64,000 nucleotides of DNA from NCBI GenBank assembly GCA_965206775.1, contig CBDBKU010000003.1, positions 3,286,001 through 3,350,000 on the forward strand, given 5' to 3'. Below the pieces are notes generated by a model. That model saw only the letters and a program-made list of their open reading frames with translations. It was not told the origin of the DNA and ran no database searches. This document shows positions 9,053 to 17,882 of the stretch, in pieces (position 1 is the stretch's first letter; every line of letters begins with the position of its first letter). A program made the position numbers and the translations under genes. The stretch comes from VXMF01 sp965206775. Lineage in GTDB: Bacteria; Acidobacteriota; Terriglobia; Bryobacterales; UBA6623.

Positions 9053-9269
9053 GGCTGGAACAGCCCGAAAGTCCAGCAACACCTGCCGCAGGTTAGGCGC
9101 CTGTTGATGGATGAGGGCAAGTATGTCGTGTCGAACGAGCTGCCAAGAAAGATACACAGAGCGAGAAAGCTTACGAAAGGGAGAAAGCGTTAGCTTGAAG
9201 CAGCACGACACCGGGCCTTTTCGACGGTCATTCCAAACTCTTCCAGATCGACGCGAACTTCGGATGGGC
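9053..9269 (+). pseudogene. GH95 alpha-L-fucosidase remnant, left part (internally deleted, cut by ISx)
   Basis: Two short GH95 pieces survive. Residues LPQVRRLLMDEGKY (about 9080-9125) match the N-terminal LPEVRRLLFEGKY-type motif of GH95. GLFDGHSKLFQIDANFG (9214-9264) matches the LFDAHPPFQIDGNFG motif near the catalytic centre. Several hundred codons between them are missing, and stop codons separate them. The second piece is interrupted at 9269 by an IS and continues in frame at 14653. GH95 enzymes remove alpha-1,2-fucose from glycans; this copy cannot be functional. Confidence 0.75.
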
Positions 9270-10305
9270 CAGCAGTTCTCAAATTAGGCTTTTTGAGCGC
9301 CGACAGTCGTTGGGGGGCTAGATCGAGAGCACGGTTTCTGGGCTCTTAACTTTGCGGCCGCTCCTTTGAACGATGGGATGTGGCTCCGACTCCTCTCAAT
9401 TCCCTGACCCTCGATTCCCTGCTGGCCAGCTTCCGCCAAGCCGCCTCCGCACTCTCCGATGCCCGGCGCGGCGGCAACAAGCAATTCTCTGTCGCCGACG
9501 CCGCCTCCTGTGCCCTCGCTCCCTTCTTCCTGCAGGACCCCTCCTTCCTCGCCTTCCAGCGCCGCCTGCAGGACGCGCAGGCTCGCTCCAACTGCCAGTC
9601 CCTGTTCGGCATCGAGTGCATCCCGACCGACAACTGCATCCGCTACCTGCTCGACGGCTGCCCCTCCGAGGCCTTCGACACACTCTTTTCCGCCTGCCTC
9701 CACACCCTCGCCGAGCACGGTGCCCTCGCCCCCTTCTAGCGCCTCTTCATCGCGCTCAATGGCATCGAGTTCCACAACTCCTACACCATCCATTGCGACC
9801 AGTGCTCGACCCGCCACGTCGGCAAGGCCAGGACCCCCCAGCACTTCCACTCCATGGTCTGCCCCGCCGTCGTCGCCGACGGCCACAACGGCGTCATCCC
9901 TTCATGCCCGGGTTCATCGGTCCCCAATCCGACCCCGCCGCCGCCGATGCCGGGCTGTCCGGCCAACGCCAGAAAAAGGACTGCGAGCGCAACGCCGCCA
10001 AGCGCTGGATCTCCAAGCATGCCAGCCACTTAGCCTCCTGCCGCCCGGTCCTCCTCGGCGACGACATCGACTGTTGCCACCCCCGCTGCCAGCTCGTCCT
10101 CGACCACGGCGCCGACTGCCTCTTCGTCGGCCAGCCCGCCTCCCACAAGGGCCTGCAGGACTGCCTGCACGAGTCCCTGTACCACTCCACCGGCTGGCTC
10201 CGCGTGCGCCACGCCCGCACCACATCGCCTGCCACCGCTACCGCTGGCAGACCGGCGTGCCAGTGCGCGACGGCGCCGACGCCGGCACCTGGATCGAATT
10301 CACCA

Positions 10306-10580
10306 TTGTTGAATCCCGGATTAATCCGTGGGATCGTCGGGTTTTTGGACCGGATTATCTCGTTACGGATTGGGTGGGAAAGCGGAAGAATCTGGGACGG
10401 GCGAGAGAGCGTCGAGTGGATCAGCCGCATCGGAAGCCCTAGAATCTGCAGTAGTTACTAACGCTTGGGATTCGATCCACGCGCTTCCTCCTTGCTGCAG
10501 GAGCGAATCTACGTGAGACATGCGGCGCTCTCCCGCAGGAATAATCTGGGAATTCGTCAGCGGAATAATGTTGGATACAA
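10306..10580. mobile_element. MITE-like non-autonomous insertion (~275 bp)
   Basis: The stretch splits the ISx transposase codons for GTWIEF and TIRRKTPDG. It is bracketed by CACCA(T) at 10301-10306 and 10581-10586. Its ends both begin TTGT and share ATTA(A/T)TCCG a few bases in, a weak terminal inverted repeat. A 12-bp palindrome CGGATTAATCCG lies near the left end. It carries no plausible gene. The parent transposon is not evident in this window. Confidence 0.55.
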
Positions 10581-10710
10581 CACCATCCGCCGCAAGACGC
10601 CCGACGGCACGGGCTGGCAGCAGACCGACTACAACACCTTCTTCACCAGCCTCGACGTGACCGCCGCCAACGTCGCTGACATCGCCCGCGCCGGCCGAGC
10701 GCGCTGGAAG

Positions 10711-10742
10711 ATCGAGAAATGTGCAATTGCACATTTCTCGAT
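10711..10742. repeat. 32-bp perfect palindrome at the left RIT end only
   Basis: The sequence from ATCGAGAAATGTGC to its exact mirror is fully self-complementary over 32 bp with no spacer (centre between 10726 and 10727). One arm contains the target-derived ATCGAGA. The other arm (10735-10742) begins the 79-bp terminal repeat. The right end has no counterpart, so the palindrome marks an asymmetry of the element or of its last transposition event. Confidence 0.9.
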
Positions 10743-10813
10743 AAATGTGAATTTCAGGATTATGTGAATTCCGCTCTGTAAGCCCTTGCCAAGCCGAGGC
10801 ACGGGGGCTCTGC
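10735..10813. repeat. RIT left terminal inverted repeat (79 bp)
   Basis: These 79 bases are the exact reverse complement of 14092-14170. They contain two direct copies of ATGTGAATT (one near 10745, one near 10762), and a third related site, GTTCACATAA, lies just inside (about 10816). The repeated short sites are plausible recombinase-binding arms. Confidence 0.92.
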
Positions 10814-10882
10814 CAGTTCACATAAAAATACGGCGGTGGCAGGATTGTCGGATCGTCTTTCGTTTCGAAAGGAGGTCTGAAC

Positions 10883-12118
10883 ATGTTCGAAACACTCTTC
10901 AAGGAGGCGCGAACGGTGCAGCGGCACCTAGCCGCCCCGCTGCTCCGGTTGCGCCTCTGCTACCTAGATCACTGCGCGGCACGAGGGCTCGCAGACAGAA
11001 CGATCCGCGATGTCGCCAGACACCAGCTGCAGGCGGTGCAGTTGCTGCCCTTGCAGGAGCCGGGCCCGATCCCGGTCGCCGAGGTCGAAGCGGCCGGGCA
11101 GCGGTGGGCGGCCGGCCGCAAAGTCGAGCAAGGCGGGAAGCGTCAGCGGGCCTTCGTAACAGGCACGCTGAGGTGGCTTCGCTTCAGCGGACGCCTGGAT
11201 GCGACAGATCCCGAGCCGACGCCCCACGCCGAGCGGCTGGCGGCGTTTGCCGACAGCTTGCTCCGCGAGCGCGGACTGTCTGCGGAATCGGTCCGCAACT
11301 ACTGCTCCCGAGCGCGGGAGTTCCTGCGCCGGCACTGTGGCGACAAGCCGTCGCTGGCAGACATCACGGTCGCCGATGTGGACCGGGCCTTGGCGGACAA
11401 AGCGTCGCAGGATGTGGCGCGGAAGACATTGGCTGCCTATGCCAGCGCCTTGCGAGCGTTCTTTCGGTACGCCGAGGACTGCGGCCGGTGCCGTCCGGGC
11501 TTGGCCGCAGCGATCCCGTTGCCCCGTCAGTACTCCTTGGAGACCCTGCCAGCGGGCCCAGCCTGGGAGGACGTGCAGCGGCTGCTGGCCGCCACCGAAG
11601 GGGACCGGCCAGCGGATGTCCGGGACCAGGCCATCCTCCTGCTGCTCGCTGTCTACGGCCTGCGTTCGGGGGAAGTCCGCGGACTGCGCCTGGACGACCT
11701 CGACTGGGTGGCGGAAACGATGTGCGTCCGCTGCCCCAAGCCGGGGCGTACTCACCTGTATCCGTTGTCGCGGACGGTCGGTGACGCCATCCTGCGCTAT
11801 GTGCGGGGCGTGCGTCCAGCCTCCCTGCACCGCGAGGTCTTCCTGTCCCTGCAAGCCCCGGCCCGACCGCTGAGCACGACCGGGCTCTGGCGCGTCGTCG
11901 GACCCCGCCTGCGACGGTTAGGCATCGATTCGCAGCGCAGCGGGCCCCACGCATTGCGGCATGCCTGTGCTCAGCACCTGTTGGATACAGGCTTCTCCCT
12001 GAAGCAGATCGGGGATTGTCTGGGACACCGGCACCCGGACTCGACCGCGGTCTACGCCAAGACCGGGCTCGGCGCGTTACGGGAAGTGGCCGCCTTCGAT
12101 TGGGAGGGCGTGCTGTGA
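10883..12118 (+). CDS. RIT tyrosine recombinase 1
   Basis: The 411-residue integrase has a SAM-like N-terminal domain (residues ~120-215, AERLAAFADSLLRERGLSAES) and a C-terminal catalytic domain. The catalytic residues are the first Arg in LLAVYGLRSGEVRGL, the H-x-x-R box in HALRHACAQHLLDTG, then LGHRHPDSTAVYAKT with the distal His and the tyrosine nucleophile. It is longer than typical XerC/D because of an extra N-terminal region. The ATG at 10883 is preceded by a near-perfect AAGGAGGT ribosome-binding site. It is the first gene of the trio, and its TGA overlaps the GTG of the next gene. Confidence 0.93.
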   Translation: MFETLFKEARTVQRHLAAPLLRLRLCYLDHCAARGLADRTIRDVARHQLQAVQLLPLQEPGPIPVAEVEAAGQRWAAGRKVEQGGKRQRAFVTGTLRWLRFSGRLDATDPEPTPHAERLAAFADSLLRERGLSAESVRNYCSRAREFLRRHCGDKPSLADITVADVDRALADKASQDVARKTLAAYASALRAFFRYAEDCGRCRPGLAAAIPLPRQYSLETLPAGPAWEDVQRLLAATEGDRPADVRDQAILLLLAVYGLRSGEVRGLRLDDLDWVAETMCVRCPKPGRTHLYPLSRTVGDAILRYVRGVRPASLHREVFLSLQAPARPLSTTGLWRVVGPRLRRLGIDSQRSGPHALRHACAQHLLDTGFSLKQIGDCLGHRHPDSTAVYAKTGLGALREVAAFDWEGVL

Positions 12119-13065
12119 CAGTCCGGGACGCCATTGAGCGTTACGTCGCCTGGAAGCGCTCCTCGGGAGCGCGCTTCCAAGCTGGCGCGAACGCACTCAA
12201 CCATTACGCTTGCCTCGTGGGTAGCGAGACCGACCTCGACGAAGTCGGGGAGCACGAAGCCGCCGCCTTTCTGACCGGCTCCGGACCCTTGACCCCCACG
12301 CGAAGCGTCAAACGTTCGATTCTGGATGGCTTCTACCGCTACGCGCTGGGGCGCGAGCTGGCCAGCCGCTCGCCGCTGCCCGCGCTGGAGCCGCCACGCC
12401 CCCCTTCGGCCCCTCCGTATCTGTATAGCCGGGACGAGGTGGGCCGCCTGCTGGAGGCCGCGCAAGCCCCTCTCAAGCGTGTGCGGCAACTCGGGCCGCA
12501 GACGTTCCGCGCCTTGCTGCTACTGCTGTATGGCGCAGGCTTGCGTCTCGGGGAGGCCCTGCAACTCACCCATGCTGATGTCGATCTGGCCAACCTGCTG
12601 CTGACTGTCCGCAAATCGAAGTTCGGCAAGACCCGTCTCGTCCCGTTGGATCCGACCCTGGGAAAAGCCCTGGCAGCCCATGCGGCCCGCACCCTGCCGG
12701 CGGATCCCGCCGGGGCGGCCGGGCACCCCTTCTTCGCCAACCGAGACGGCACGCCGCTACGCCAAGCGACGGTCCGCGGCCGCTTCCGGGTCGTGCGCGA
12801 AGCTGCTGGCATCCCGCTTCTGGAGGGAGCCCGTCGTCAGCCGTGTCTGCACGACCTGCGGCACGCCGCTGCCCAGCATCGGCTGGTCAGCTGGTACCGC
12901 CAGGGACAGGACGTCCAGCGCCTGCTGCCGGTTCTGTCGACCTACCTGGGGCACGTCAGCCTGGCCTCGACGCAGCTCTACCTGAGCATGACCCCCGAAC
13001 TGCTGGGCGCCGCCTCGGCGCGCTTCGCGCGGTATGCCGAACCTCGCGGAGGCTGCCATGCGTGA
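12115..13065 (+). CDS. RIT tyrosine recombinase 2
   Basis: The 316-residue integrase starts at the GTG of a GTGA overlap with the first recombinase stop, which gives MTVRDAIERYVAWKR. Catalytic residues are visible in LLLLYGAGLRLGEAL (Arg), CLHDLRHAAAQHRL (H-x-x-R) and YLGHVSLASTQLYLSM (His and Tyr). A long loop between the H-x-x-R box and the last His (SWYRQGQDVQRLLPVLST) is characteristic of the middle member of such trios. The earlier ATG in the same frame (12016) lies inside the first gene and was rejected. Confidence 0.92.
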   Translation: MTVRDAIERYVAWKRSSGARFQAGANALNHYACLVGSETDLDEVGEHEAAAFLTGSGPLTPTRSVKRSILDGFYRYALGRELASRSPLPALEPPRPPSAPPYLYSRDEVGRLLEAAQAPLKRVRQLGPQTFRALLLLLYGAGLRLGEALQLTHADVDLANLLLTVRKSKFGKTRLVPLDPTLGKALAAHAARTLPADPAGAAGHPFFANRDGTPLRQATVRGRFRVVREAAGIPLLEGARRQPCLHDLRHAAAQHRLVSWYRQGQDVQRLLPVLSTYLGHVSLASTQLYLSMTPELLGAASARFARYAEPRGGCHA

Positions 13066-14068
13066 CAGATCCACTCTCGGTTTCTGGCTGCGCCGCTTCT
13101 TGGCGGAGCATCTGGTGAGCGAACGCAACCTGTCGCGCAACACCCAGCTCGGCTATCGCGACACGTTCACCCTGCTCGTGCCCTGCCTCGCCGAACAGGC
13201 CCGCAAGCCGTCCGAGCGCCTCGCTGTACGCGACATGGGCGCCGCGCAAGTGCGGGCCTTCTTGGCCGGCCTCGCCGAACAACGCGGCTGCTCGCCGCAA
13301 ACCTGCAACCAACGCCTGGCCGCCATCCGCTCCTTCGCCCGCTTCGTGGCCAGCCGTGATCCCGAGCATCTCGAATGGGCCGGCCAGATCCGGGCCATCT
13401 CGGCGAAACGGGCGGATCCGCGCCCCGTGACCTACCTCGAGAAGCACGAAATGGACGCCCTGCTGGCCGTGCCGGACCGCACCACAGCCCAGGGTCGCCG
13501 CCAGTACGCAGTCCTTGTTTTCTTGTACAACACGGGCGCCCGCGTATCCGAACTGACCCGCCTGACGGTCGGCGACTTGCAGCTAGCCGATCGCCCGGAG
13601 TCCCATTCCCTTGTGACCCTGCATGGCAAGCGTGGCAAGATTCGCCGTGTCCCAGTCTGGCCCAGTACAGCCACTGTGCTGTCCGAACTGGCGGGCGACC
13701 GCCCTGCGGACGCCTTCCTGTTCCACAGCCGGACCGGTCATCCCTTCACACGGTTTGGTATCCGAGCACTGGTCAAACGGTGCGCCGAGGCTGCCGCGCA
13801 GCGGGTGCCCTCCCTGACGGCCAAGGCCGTTATCAGCCCCCACACACTGCGCCACAGCTGCGCCACTCATCTGTTGCGCGCCGGTGTGGATCTGAACACG
13901 ATCCGTGCCTGGCTCGGCCACGTCAGCGTCGATACCACGAACATCTATGCCGAGGTGGATCTCGAGACCAAGGCCCAAGCGATCGCTTGCTGCGACCCGC
14001 CCAAGACGCAACCGGCACGGCCATGGAAGGAGGACAAAGGCCTGATTGAGTTCCTCCGGACGCTCTGA
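13058..14068 (+). CDS. RIT tyrosine recombinase 3
   Basis: The 336-residue integrase has an N-terminal core-binding domain (FWLRRFLAEHLVSERNLS, NTQLGYRDTF) and a catalytic domain. The motifs are VFLYNTGARVSELTRL (Arg), SPHTLRHSCATHLLRAG (H-x-x-R) and WLGHVSVDTTNIYAEVD (His, Tyr). It is the closest of the three to standard phage/Xer integrases. The chosen ATG at 13058 overlaps the previous stop (ATGCGTGA), consistent with coupled translation; a longer start at 13034 is less likely. It ends 23 bp before the right terminal inverted repeat. Confidence 0.93.
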   Translation: MRDRSTLGFWLRRFLAEHLVSERNLSRNTQLGYRDTFTLLVPCLAEQARKPSERLAVRDMGAAQVRAFLAGLAEQRGCSPQTCNQRLAAIRSFARFVASRDPEHLEWAGQIRAISAKRADPRPVTYLEKHEMDALLAVPDRTTAQGRRQYAVLVFLYNTGARVSELTRLTVGDLQLADRPESHSLVTLHGKRGKIRRVPVWPSTATVLSELAGDRPADAFLFHSRTGHPFTRFGIRALVKRCAEAAAQRVPSLTAKAVISPHTLRHSCATHLLRAGVDLNTIRAWLGHVSVDTTNIYAEVDLETKAQAIACCDPPKTQPARPWKEDKGLIEFLRTL

Positions 14069-14091
14069 GGCCATCAGGATTATGTGAACCC

Positions 14092-14170
14092 GCAGAGCCC
14101 CCGTGCCTCGGCTTGGCAAGGGCTTACAGAGCGGAATTCACATAATCCTGAAATTCACATTTATCGAGAA
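14092..14170. repeat. RIT right terminal inverted repeat (79 bp)
   Basis: These bases are the exact reverse complement of 10735-10813. A further CAGGATTATGTGAA just inside (14074-14087) repeats the site found inside the terminal repeat. Here it lies in the same orientation as the copy at 10755, giving each end several copies of the same short site. Confidence 0.92.
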
Positions 14171-14652
14171 CGAGACCTTCAACTGCCTCTCGCGCCAGGG
14201 CTACCACCTCAAGCACAACTTTGGGCACGGCCAGGCCGGCCTGGCCAACCTGCTCGCCTTCGCCTTCCACAGCGTGCTCGACTGCCTGCGCGGCCTGTGG
14301 TGCCAGGCCCGCACGCGGCTCGTCAAGCGACGCGACTTCTTCCGCGACTTGCAGACCCTGACAAAGTACTTCTATCTCCCGGACTGGACCGCCCTGCTCG
14401 AGACGCTGCTCAAGCAACGGCCGCCGCCCGCCCTGTCCCGCGGGCCTACCCGCGCATGACGTCCCGACCGCCCGCCAGCCCCTGCGGGCAGCAGTGCGGC
14501 CCTGCGGCACCAGACTCCCGGCCCGCCCACGAGAGCACTGCCCCGTCACCACAGCGCGGCGCTGGCACGGCCCGCCACCCTGCGATTGGCGCTTCGAAAA
14601 CCGGCGTCCACGCCAATCACGCCCACTGGATCTGCAACTTTGAGAATCGCTG

Positions 14653-14806
14653 CGGATGGGCGGCGGGCATTGCTAAGATGCTTCTGCAGAGTCATGATGC
14701 CGCAATTCACTCTCTACCGGCTTTGCCTCGAGCCTGGCCGCAGGGAGAGTTCACAGCACTGCGAAAGCGAGGCCGCCTCTGCGGTGCTTCGCGCCATCGT
14801 GGATAG
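14653..14806 (+). pseudogene. GH95 alpha-L-fucosidase remnant, C-terminal part
   Basis: The translation GWAAGIAKMLLQSHD, then SLPALPRAWPQGEFTALRKRG, is the C-terminal GH95 signature (AEMLLQSH, LLPALPKAWPxG, LRARG). It joins in frame to the piece ending at 9269 once ISx and one target copy are removed. After RKRG the family pattern is lost and a stop follows at 14804, so the extreme C-terminus has decayed too. Confidence 0.8.
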
Positions 14807-14982
14807 CGAACGCTCTCTGAGCCCGTCGCGCGGACAGCGAGTGGCATCAGTTCGTGGCGCAGAGGGAGTGACGCAGCTGGATGGGTCAGACCAGGGCACG
14901 ATGGAGCCGAGACTCCGCTCGGGAGGCCGACACGAAATGAGATTCAATTGACGAGGTCTTGGGCGTGCTCCGCAATTATTCC
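14807..14982. other. Short spacer before the GH78 gene
   Basis: No gene or clear promoter is seen. It includes what is probably decayed GH95 C-terminal coding sequence. Confidence 0.4.
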
Positions 14983-17706
14983 ATGCGAACACTCGCTCTT
15001 AGGAGGGTCGTCGCGACAGCGGCCCTCCTGATACTGACCGGCAGCTCCCGGAACCTCGCCCAGACAAGCGACGCTACCGCCAGTGTGGATCGTTGGCAGG
15101 CGCAATGGATTGCCTGGGCTCCGAATTCAACCGAGGGTTGGCCCGTTCTGTACTCCTGCCGACCACTGCAGCTGGAACAACAGCCGGCGTCAGCAGCCGT
15201 CAGCATAACGGCCATCGATTACTTCAAGCTTTATGTAAACGGTGAGTTTATTGGAGAAGGACCGCCGCGAAACGCTCCAAAGTTGCTCAGCTACGACACC
15301 TTTGAAGTCTCTGACCTGTTGGCAGCGGGTGAGAACGTCATCGCGGTCGAAGTGATTTCAGCAAGGCCGCGGTTCGGCTATGCGGACCCCGAGATAGCCG
15401 CGGATCAACGGCCGGCATTCGCGGCACAATTGGAGATCACATATCCCGATGGTTCATCACTGACTGTCGTGACCGACGAGTCTTGGCGCATTGCTCCTGG
15501 CCCGTGGCACGACATGGACGCGAACAGTGCCGGTGACGATCGCGTGGAAGTGTTCGAGGGCAAGCTCGAACCACGCGGGTGGCGACAAGAGGGCGACGTA
15601 ACTTCAGATTGGGGCCGGGCCACGCCGATAGCGGCCGTATCAGCCGACGGACAGCCCTATCCCGGACGAAAGCTCCAGGCTTCGATTCTGCCTCGCTATC
15701 TTCGGACGGAGCATCTGCCGAGAGCGATCGCTCGCACCGGCGAAGTCTTACAGGTCATGGGAGACACACGCTATTCCGCGGCGATTCAGATGGCGACGGA
15801 ATTCGTCCGACCCCTCGAGAAATGTGCGATCGACAACGAACAGGCGCTTCTAGCAGACGCCGAGGAAGTGGGCCCCGCCAGGATCCGAAACCAATTCCCC
15901 CAAAGTGACCTGAGGTCTTTCTACACGTACTGGGACAACTACTCCGACGTTGCGGCTCTACGAAACGCGACGATGATCATCGATTTCGGCAAGCTAATGA
16001 ATGCCTATATCCAGCTCGATGTCGACGGGAATGAGGACGCGGTCATCGATATTGCTTGGGGCCAGACCCTTATTGACGGTCGTGTCTTGCCGCTGCTCTA
16101 CACTCGTCAAGCGGCTGACAAGCAGGGAAAGCCGAACGCCCAACTCGCCGCTCGCTATTATCTCGCTGAGGGTCGCCAGCAGTGGGAAACATTTCACTGG
16201 CAGAACTTTCGGTATCTGCAGCTCACGTTTCGGCGTCTGGATAGACCGCTAAAGCTGCATCGAATTGCAGCGGTAAGGAGCTTCCAGCCGCTCGAGCGGC
16301 GCGGATCGTTCAGATCGTCGGATTCGTTTCTAGACGAGCTTGTTACTGCCAACGTGAACACACTCGAGGCCGCGAGCTATGACTTGTTCATGGACAATAC
16401 GATCCGCGAGAAACAAGTGTGGGGTGGAGATATCAGCGACGGCTCGGTCTCGACTTGTCTGGCGGCCTTTGGCGACGTGCCGATCTTGAGGCGTTACATA
16501 ACGATCTTCTGTGACGCTCAGCTTCCGAGCGGCGCGCTTCCACAGCTCGGGACCCATCGCAGAGAAGGACCCATTCTGGCTCATCAAATCCGCACCGCAA
16601 TCTGGATGGCTGAGTACGGGCTGTGGTGCAACAACCAAGCGTCCTACCGCGCGAAGGTCCTACCTACTATCGGCCGCTTTCTCGAGTTTCTAGTCTCGAT
16701 CTCAAATGAAGACGGTCTTCTTGCAGCCAAGGTCCCTGCTGGGCGCGCGCCCGGTCCGCCCAGCCCCGCGCCGCCGGGAGGAGGCAGAAACTGGGTCGAT
16801 CACGTCTACGGTTTGCAGCCCAAAGACGTGAGTGTTCCTGTCAATCTCTTCCACGTGCTGCTTCTGAGAAAGGCGGCAATAGCGTTCGAGAGCTACGGCG
16901 AGGCTTCTTCCGCCGCAGAATATCGTTCACGCGCCGAAATGCTGCGACGCCGCATTCTGGCGCACTATTGGGACGAGTCGCAAGGACTCTATCTGGACGG
17001 CACGCTCCATGGCGTCCCGAACACAACATTCTCGGAGCATGCGAACTATCTGGCGCTCCTAGAGGGCCTGGGAGGCAATGGAAGAGCGGACCGCATTCTG
17101 GCAGCACTCAACCACCCCAGCCAAGTCGGCAAGATTGTGCAGGCCGGTCCGCCGTTCATGCTGTGGCCGCCGGCGGCTCTGTTTTCGCTAGGCCAGGCTA
17201 CAGCCGCCTTCGAAATCGTCCGTCAACGTTACTCGCGTTTCTTCAAGAGCGGCGTCGGCACACTGTGGGAGGAATGGTCGTATCTGATCGGCGGTAACGG
17301 TTGGGGCTCTCGGTATAGGAGCGTGGCCCAGAACGGGGCCGGTTCGCCTGCCTGGCTCATGGCCACGGAGGTGCTAGGGATAAAGCCTTCGGCGCATGGC
17401 TTTGAAGAGTTCACTGTTCAGCCGCAGCGCGGCGACCTCGAGTGGGCCCAAGGCGTCGTACCTTCTCCAGCAGGCGACGTACAGGTCTCGTGGCGCATGG
17501 AAGCAGCGGGACGCTACTCGCTGAAGGTCAGCGTTCCAATGGGAACCATGGCTCGCGTCCATCTTCCCCGCGCCACACAGCATTTCGTCGGAGGGGAGCC
17601 TGTGGACTCCAGTACCGACGTGCTTGGGACAACCGTCGATGACAACAGGCTTGTCGTCACTGTTCCTGCGGGCAGGCACCATTTCGAGAGTCGGGGTCTC
17701 AAGTGA
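14983..17706 (+). CDS. GH78-like alpha-L-rhamnosidase, secreted
   Basis: The product has about 907 residues with an N-terminal signal (MRTLALRRVVATAALLILTG). A beta-sandwich region with YFKLYVNGEFIGEGPPRN and FGYADPEIAAD follows, as in the accessory domains of bacterial GH78 enzymes. Then comes the (alpha/alpha)6 barrel with FMDNTIREKQVWGGDISDG, equivalent to the family DCPxRDERxGWxGD region and carrying the acidic residues. GTLWEEW near the C-terminus matches the conserved T-x-WE-x-W motif, and a C-terminal beta domain closes the protein. It would release terminal L-rhamnose in the periplasm or outside the cell. An upstream ATG at 14959 is possible, but the 14983 start puts the signal peptide first. 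Confidence 0.85.
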   Translation: MRTLALRRVVATAALLILTGSSRNLAQTSDATASVDRWQAQWIAWAPNSTEGWPVLYSCRPLQLEQQPASAAVSITAIDYFKLYVNGEFIGEGPPRNAPKLLSYDTFEVSDLLAAGENVIAVEVISARPRFGYADPEIAADQRPAFAAQLEITYPDGSSLTVVTDESWRIAPGPWHDMDANSAGDDRVEVFEGKLEPRGWRQEGDVTSDWGRATPIAAVSADGQPYPGRKLQASILPRYLRTEHLPRAIARTGEVLQVMGDTRYSAAIQMATEFVRPLEKCAIDNEQALLADAEEVGPARIRNQFPQSDLRSFYTYWDNYSDVAALRNATMIIDFGKLMNAYIQLDVDGNEDAVIDIAWGQTLIDGRVLPLLYTRQAADKQGKPNAQLAARYYLAEGRQQWETFHWQNFRYLQLTFRRLDRPLKLHRIAAVRSFQPLERRGSFRSSDSFLDELVTANVNTLEAASYDLFMDNTIREKQVWGGDISDGSVSTCLAAFGDVPILRRYITIFCDAQLPSGALPQLGTHRREGPILAHQIRTAIWMAEYGLWCNNQASYRAKVLPTIGRFLEFLVSISNEDGLLAAKVPAGRAPGPPSPAPPGGGRNWVDHVYGLQPKDVSVPVNLFHVLLLRKAAIAFESYGEASSAAEYRSRAEMLRRRILAHYWDESQGLYLDGTLHGVPNTTFSEHANYLALLEGLGGNGRADRILAALNHPSQVGKIVQAGPPFMLWPPAALFSLGQATAAFEIVRQRYSRFFKSGVGTLWEEWSYLIGGNGWGSRYRSVAQNGAGSPAWLMATEVLGIKPSAHGFEEFTVQPQRGDLEWAQGVVPSPAGDVQVSWRMEAAGRYSLKVSVPMGTMARVHLPRATQHFVGGEPVDSSTDVLGTTVDDNRLVVTVPAGRHHFESRGLK

Positions 17707-17882
17707 ATTCCTTGAAGGCAATGACTCAATCAGGCCCGAACGTGTGTGACTCCGTTTTCGTGGATGACCGAGATAGCGTTGGATGGACGGTAGTTAGGCA
17801 CCGGGGGGCGGGGGGCAGGTAGTGTATGAACCAGGCGGAGTGGTAACAGAACAGACCGGGCGGATGGGTAACACTTCGGTGT

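Larger units (their letters stand above)
10711..14170 (+). mobile_element. Recombinase-in-trio (RIT) element, apparently intact
   Basis: Three tandem, overlapping tyrosine-recombinase genes in one orientation are flanked by long, perfect 79-bp terminal inverted repeats. ATCGAGAA is present at both junctions (10711-10718 and 14163-14170) but only once in the inferred uninterrupted target, so the target sequence was duplicated or shared during insertion. All three recombinases keep their R...HxxR...H...Y residues. Three co-transcribed recombinases with no cargo are the defining layout of RIT elements. Confidence 0.85.
9380..14459 (+). pseudogene. ISx transposase, broken into three pieces
   Basis: Piece one starts at 9380 (MAPTPLNSLTLDSLL, then SFRQAASALSDARRGGNK). 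It has an in-frame TAG at 9737 and a frameshift near 9900, then runs through KKDCERNAAKRWISKH up to GTWIEFTI at about 10306. A MITE-like insert interrupts it there. Piece two (10581-10717; NTFFTSLDVTAANVADIARA, RARWKIE) ends at the RIT element. Piece three (14163-14459; ETFNCLSRQGYHLKHNFGHG) completes the C-terminus. The order and spacing match the intact 454-residue homologue at 59599-60963. The RIT insertion falls in the conserved RWKIE segment near the last catalytic acidic residue. Confidence 0.85.
9270..14652 (+). mobile_element. ISx copy 1 (disrupted IS) inserted in the GH95 gene; host for a MITE and a RIT element
   Basis: The element is flanked by the 9-bp direct repeat CGGATGGGC (9261-9269 and 14653-14661). 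Removing it restores the GH95 reading frame. Its ends read CAGCAGTTCTCAAATT on the left and, reverse-complemented, CAGCGATTCTCAAAG on the right. They resemble the ends of the intact copy at 59374-61076 (CAGCAATTCTAA / CAGCTATTCTAA), which also has a 9-bp duplication. Subtracting the two inner insertions leaves about 1.65 kb, close to the 1.70 kb of the intact copy. The IS family cannot be named with confidence from sequence alone. Confidence 0.85.
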
